From Lachnospiraceae bacterium (GTDB lineage: Bacteria > Bacillota > Clostridia > Lachnospirales > Lachnospiraceae): a DNA stretch of 64,000 nucleotides. The stretch lies in the NCBI GenBank assembly GCA_015258065.1, contig JABZIZ010000006.1:52431-116430 (forward strand), in the 5' to 3' direction. This document shows positions 62,167 to 64,000 of this stretch, piece after piece (the first letter of the stretch is position 1; each line of letters starts with the position of its first letter). Made by a program: the position numbers and the translations under genes. The notes under the pieces were generated by a model. That model did not search any database, was not told the origin of the DNA, and saw only the letters and a program-made list of their open reading frames with translations.

Positions 62167-63192
62167 GTGAAAGAATTGAAAGTGGGAATTGCCGGATTGG
62201 GGAGACTGGGAAGGGTACATGCGCAGAATCTTGCTTATCAGATTCCGGGTGTGAAGCTGAGTGCAGCCTGCTCCATCGTGGAAGAAGAGCTTACTTTTGC
62301 AAAAAAAGAACTCGGGGTATCCGAGGTCTATACCGACTTTGATCAGATGATTGCAAGCGACCTGGATGCGGTTGCCATCGTGACCACCAGCGGGATGCAT
62401 GCAAAGCAGATCGCGAGCGCCCTTGCGCGTGGCAAGCATGTGTTCTGTGAAAAGCCTCTGGGCGTGACACTGGAGGAATGCAGGGAGGCGGAGAAGGCGG
62501 TGGAGGCGCATCCGGATCTGGTCTTTTTCCTCGGTTTCATGCGCCGTTATGATCCTTCCTATGCGTATGCGAAGAAAAAGATTGCCGAAGGTGCCATCGG
62601 GAAACCGTATCTGGTGAAGGCGACCGGCATTGATCCGGAATCTGCAGTCGAGGGGGCGATCAGATTTGCGCCTACTTCTGGCGGACTTTTTATTGACATG
62701 GCCTCTCACGACGCGGATCTGATGCGTTGGTTTCTGGGCGCAGAGGCAAAAGAGGTGTATGCCCTTGGCTCTACCTTCAAGCACCCGGAGTTTGCCGCCT
62801 GCGGGGACAGTGAGAGCGGGATTGCGATGTTTTCTTTTGACAACGGCGCCATGGGGATGCTACATGTCGGACGCACCGCACCCTACGGATATCACATCGA
62901 AACCGAGATCGTGGGCACCGAGGGAACCATCCGCGTTTCGCCCGTTCCTGAAAAAAATCTGGCGATGTTGTATAATAAGGACGGTGTCGTGCAGGAATGT
63001 GTGAGCGGCTTCCCGGAGCGCTTTGATGAGGCATACCGACTGGAAATGCAGGAATTCATCGACTGTGTGAGGGAAGGCAGGAAGCCGGAAGTCACCGTGT
63101 ATGACGGAACAAGAGCGACCGAAATGACCTTTGCGACAACCAGTGCATTCAAAAATCACAGAATCGAGAAGATCGGAAAGGACGAAACATGA
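62167..63192 (+). CDS. Second inositol dehydrogenase, Gfo/Idh/MocA family
   Basis: 341 residues with GTG start after AAAGGAGG. GIAGLGRLGRVHAQNL (NAD site), CEKPLGVTLEEC and the catalytic DMASHDADLMRWFLG match inositol 2-dehydrogenases. Compared with the protein at 44020, the cofactor loop and the C-terminal half differ, so it is not a recent duplicate. Its place behind a sugar/inositol importer suggests it handles the imported isomer (myo-, scyllo- or chiro-inositol). Confidence 0.88.
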   Translation: MKELKVGIAGLGRLGRVHAQNLAYQIPGVKLSAACSIVEEELTFAKKELGVSEVYTDFDQMIASDLDAVAIVTTSGMHAKQIASALARGKHVFCEKPLGVTLEECREAEKAVEAHPDLVFFLGFMRRYDPSYAYAKKKIAEGAIGKPYLVKATGIDPESAVEGAIRFAPTSGGLFIDMASHDADLMRWFLGAEAKEVYALGSTFKHPEFAACGDSESGIAMFSFDNGAMGMLHVGRTAPYGYHIETEIVGTEGTIRVSPVPEKNLAMLYNKDGVVQECVSGFPERFDEAYRLEMQEFIDCVREGRKPEVTVYDGTRATEMTFATTSAFKNHRIEKIGKDET

Positions 63193-63422
63193 AGGTACAG
63201 AACATTTCGGACATCAACAAGTTTTTCCAGGTGGTAGACTCCTGTAAGGGAAGAGTGGAGCTCGTGACCGGAGAGGGGGATCGCCTGAACTTAAAGAGTA
63301 AGATTTCCCAGTATGTCTCCCTCGCCAATGTCTTTTCAGACGGCACGATCAAGGAGATGGAAATTCTGGCATCCGAGCCGGAAGACATCCAGAAGCTGAT
63401 GGAATTCATGATGAACCAATAA
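63189..63422 (+). CDS. Small conserved-looking protein after the inositol dehydrogenase
   Basis: 77 residues, ATG overlapping the dehydrogenase stop by four bases, AAAGGACG upstream. The sequence (KVQNISDINKFFQVVDSCKG, VELVTGEGDRLNLKSKISQY, then a helix ending MMNQ) suggests a compact alpha/beta fold. I believe similar small proteins occur in Clostridia inositol operons, but no function is known to me. Translational coupling points to a role tied to the dehydrogenase or pathway. Confidence 0.7.
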   Translation: MKVQNISDINKFFQVVDSCKGRVELVTGEGDRLNLKSKISQYVSLANVFSDGTIKEMEILASEPEDIQKLMEFMMNQ

Positions 63423-63473
63423 ATAAGGGAAGAGTCCCCTATCTCAAAATTTTTACATTCATACCTCACTTTC

Positions 63474-63520
63474 ATACGCGCCCGGGAATGCATTCGTGCA
63501 AATACCGGGTGCGTATTTGT
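63474..63520 (+). terminator. Terminator of the inositol transporter operon
   Basis: ATACGCGCCCGG (63474-63485) pairs with CCGGGTGCGTAT (63505-63516), one wobble, followed by TTGTTTG. The interval 63521-63712 holds an AT-rich stretch that probably contains the next promoter. Confidence 0.7.
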
Positions 63521-63712
63521 TTGAAAGAGCCGTTTGATCAGAGCACAAATCGACAGGCATCAATTGACCAATACATCATGATAAGAAAATCAATAAAAAA
63601 TTTATCGAAATACTTCATAAAATATATTATAAAGCCGATATAGCAACAGAGAAAGACATAAACATTCTTCTCCGCTAAGGTGAAATTGATCGATAGAAAC
63701 AGGAGGTTATTC

Positions 63713-64000
63713 ATGATTGATCCGGTACACGGCACCATGTTTTCTTATCAAAATCCGGCATACAAAAAGATCGGAGATAAAAAAACGGATGCCTTTGTTG
63801 GGAAGATCTCGTCGGCGGAAGAAGTCTCTACATCAAAACCTGTAGGAAAGGTCTTGGGCCTGGCAACGATGCCCTGCAGTGGCACAATGTCTTATTGTAT
63901 GAATGCGATTTATGCGGATTGTTCAACGGAAGAAGATCCGGTGATTCGAGTCGGGGTCACGAATGGAGATGCGTCCGAAGCCTACGATGTGCATGTAAAG
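63713..64000 (+). CDS. Uncharacterised protein, cut by the right window edge
   Basis: ATG 63713 with AGGAGG five bases upstream; the frame is open to the end of the window (96 codons seen). The protein has no signal peptide. It begins IDPVHGTMFSYQNPAYKKIG, and a later PCSGTMSYCMNAIYADCSTE precedes VIRVGVTNGDASEAYDVHV, suggesting a beta-rich part. I do not recognise a family. It lies behind the terminator of the inositol transporter operon and is probably a separate unit. Confidence 0.65.
   Translation, partial: MIDPVHGTMFSYQNPAYKKIGDKKTDAFVGKISSAEEVSTSKPVGKVLGLATMPCSGTMSYCMNAIYADCSTEEDPVIRVGVTNGDASEAYDVHVK

Overview
The window looks like a chromosome segment of an anaerobic Clostridia bacterium, most likely Lachnospiraceae. 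The reasons are strong AGGAGG-type ribosome binding sites, Firmicutes-type regulators (a LicT/BglG antiterminator and a YesM/YesN two-component pair), CUT2-type sugar ABC transporters, and MobA/MobL and PDDEXK mobile genes typical of gut Firmicutes. No rRNA, tRNA or CRISPR array was seen. All family assignments are by reading the protein sequences; no database search was run.

Region 1 (1-14151) is the 3' part of a thiazoline-forming non-ribosomal peptide operon of pyochelin/yersiniabactin type. It holds a very large NRPS cut by the left window edge, a taurine/nitrate-type ABC importer, a thiazolinyl imine reductase fused to a methyltransferase, a type II thioesterase, an O-acetyltransferase, a glyoxalase-like protein, a double ATPase of ECF type and a Sfp-type phosphopantetheinyl transferase. 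Genes overlap or nearly touch, so this reads as one transcript. The visible adenylation domain carries a cysteine-type specificity code.

Region 2 (14152-18403) is decayed: an IS1182/IS5-like insertion sequence, remnants of a DNA methylase and a RhuM-like protein, and an intact DUF4143 AAA ATPase. Region 3 (18441-23575) is a compact, complete PTS operon (antiterminator, EIIA, EI, HPr, EIIBC) behind a strong promoter and an RNA antiterminator/terminator switch. Its HPr lacks the regulatory serine. A second DUF4143 ATPase follows on the minus strand.

Region 4 (25333-36823) is a catabolic operon: an RpiB-family isomerase, a ribose-type ABC transporter, a short-chain dehydrogenase, DhaK and DhaL. 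The set resembles known tetritol/erythrulose pathways. A YesN/YesM-like two-component system follows, and its last gene is a sugar-ABC ATPase homologue whose nucleotide-binding motifs are degenerate in both halves.

Region 5 (36824-43860) is a mobile-element graveyard: antitoxin remnant, RelB/PIN toxin-antitoxin pair, serine recombinase, DUF6020-like membrane protein, deleted MobA/MobL relaxase, PDDEXK transposase-family nuclease, small ORFs and one well-folded candidate RNA.

Region 6 (43922-63422) is a myo-inositol catabolism locus in several units: iolG-iolE-iolD-iolB-regulator-Fic; iolC and an IclR regulator on the minus strand; iolA; and an ABC transporter with a second iolG and a small conserved ORF. 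A 9-bp near-palindrome TGATAATCA occurs twice around the iolA promoter and once before the transporter genes, suggesting a shared operator. Inside the locus lie a truncated sugar-binding lipoprotein and a frameshifted GH2 glycosidase. No IolJ aldolase is visible. A gene of unknown function runs off the right edge.
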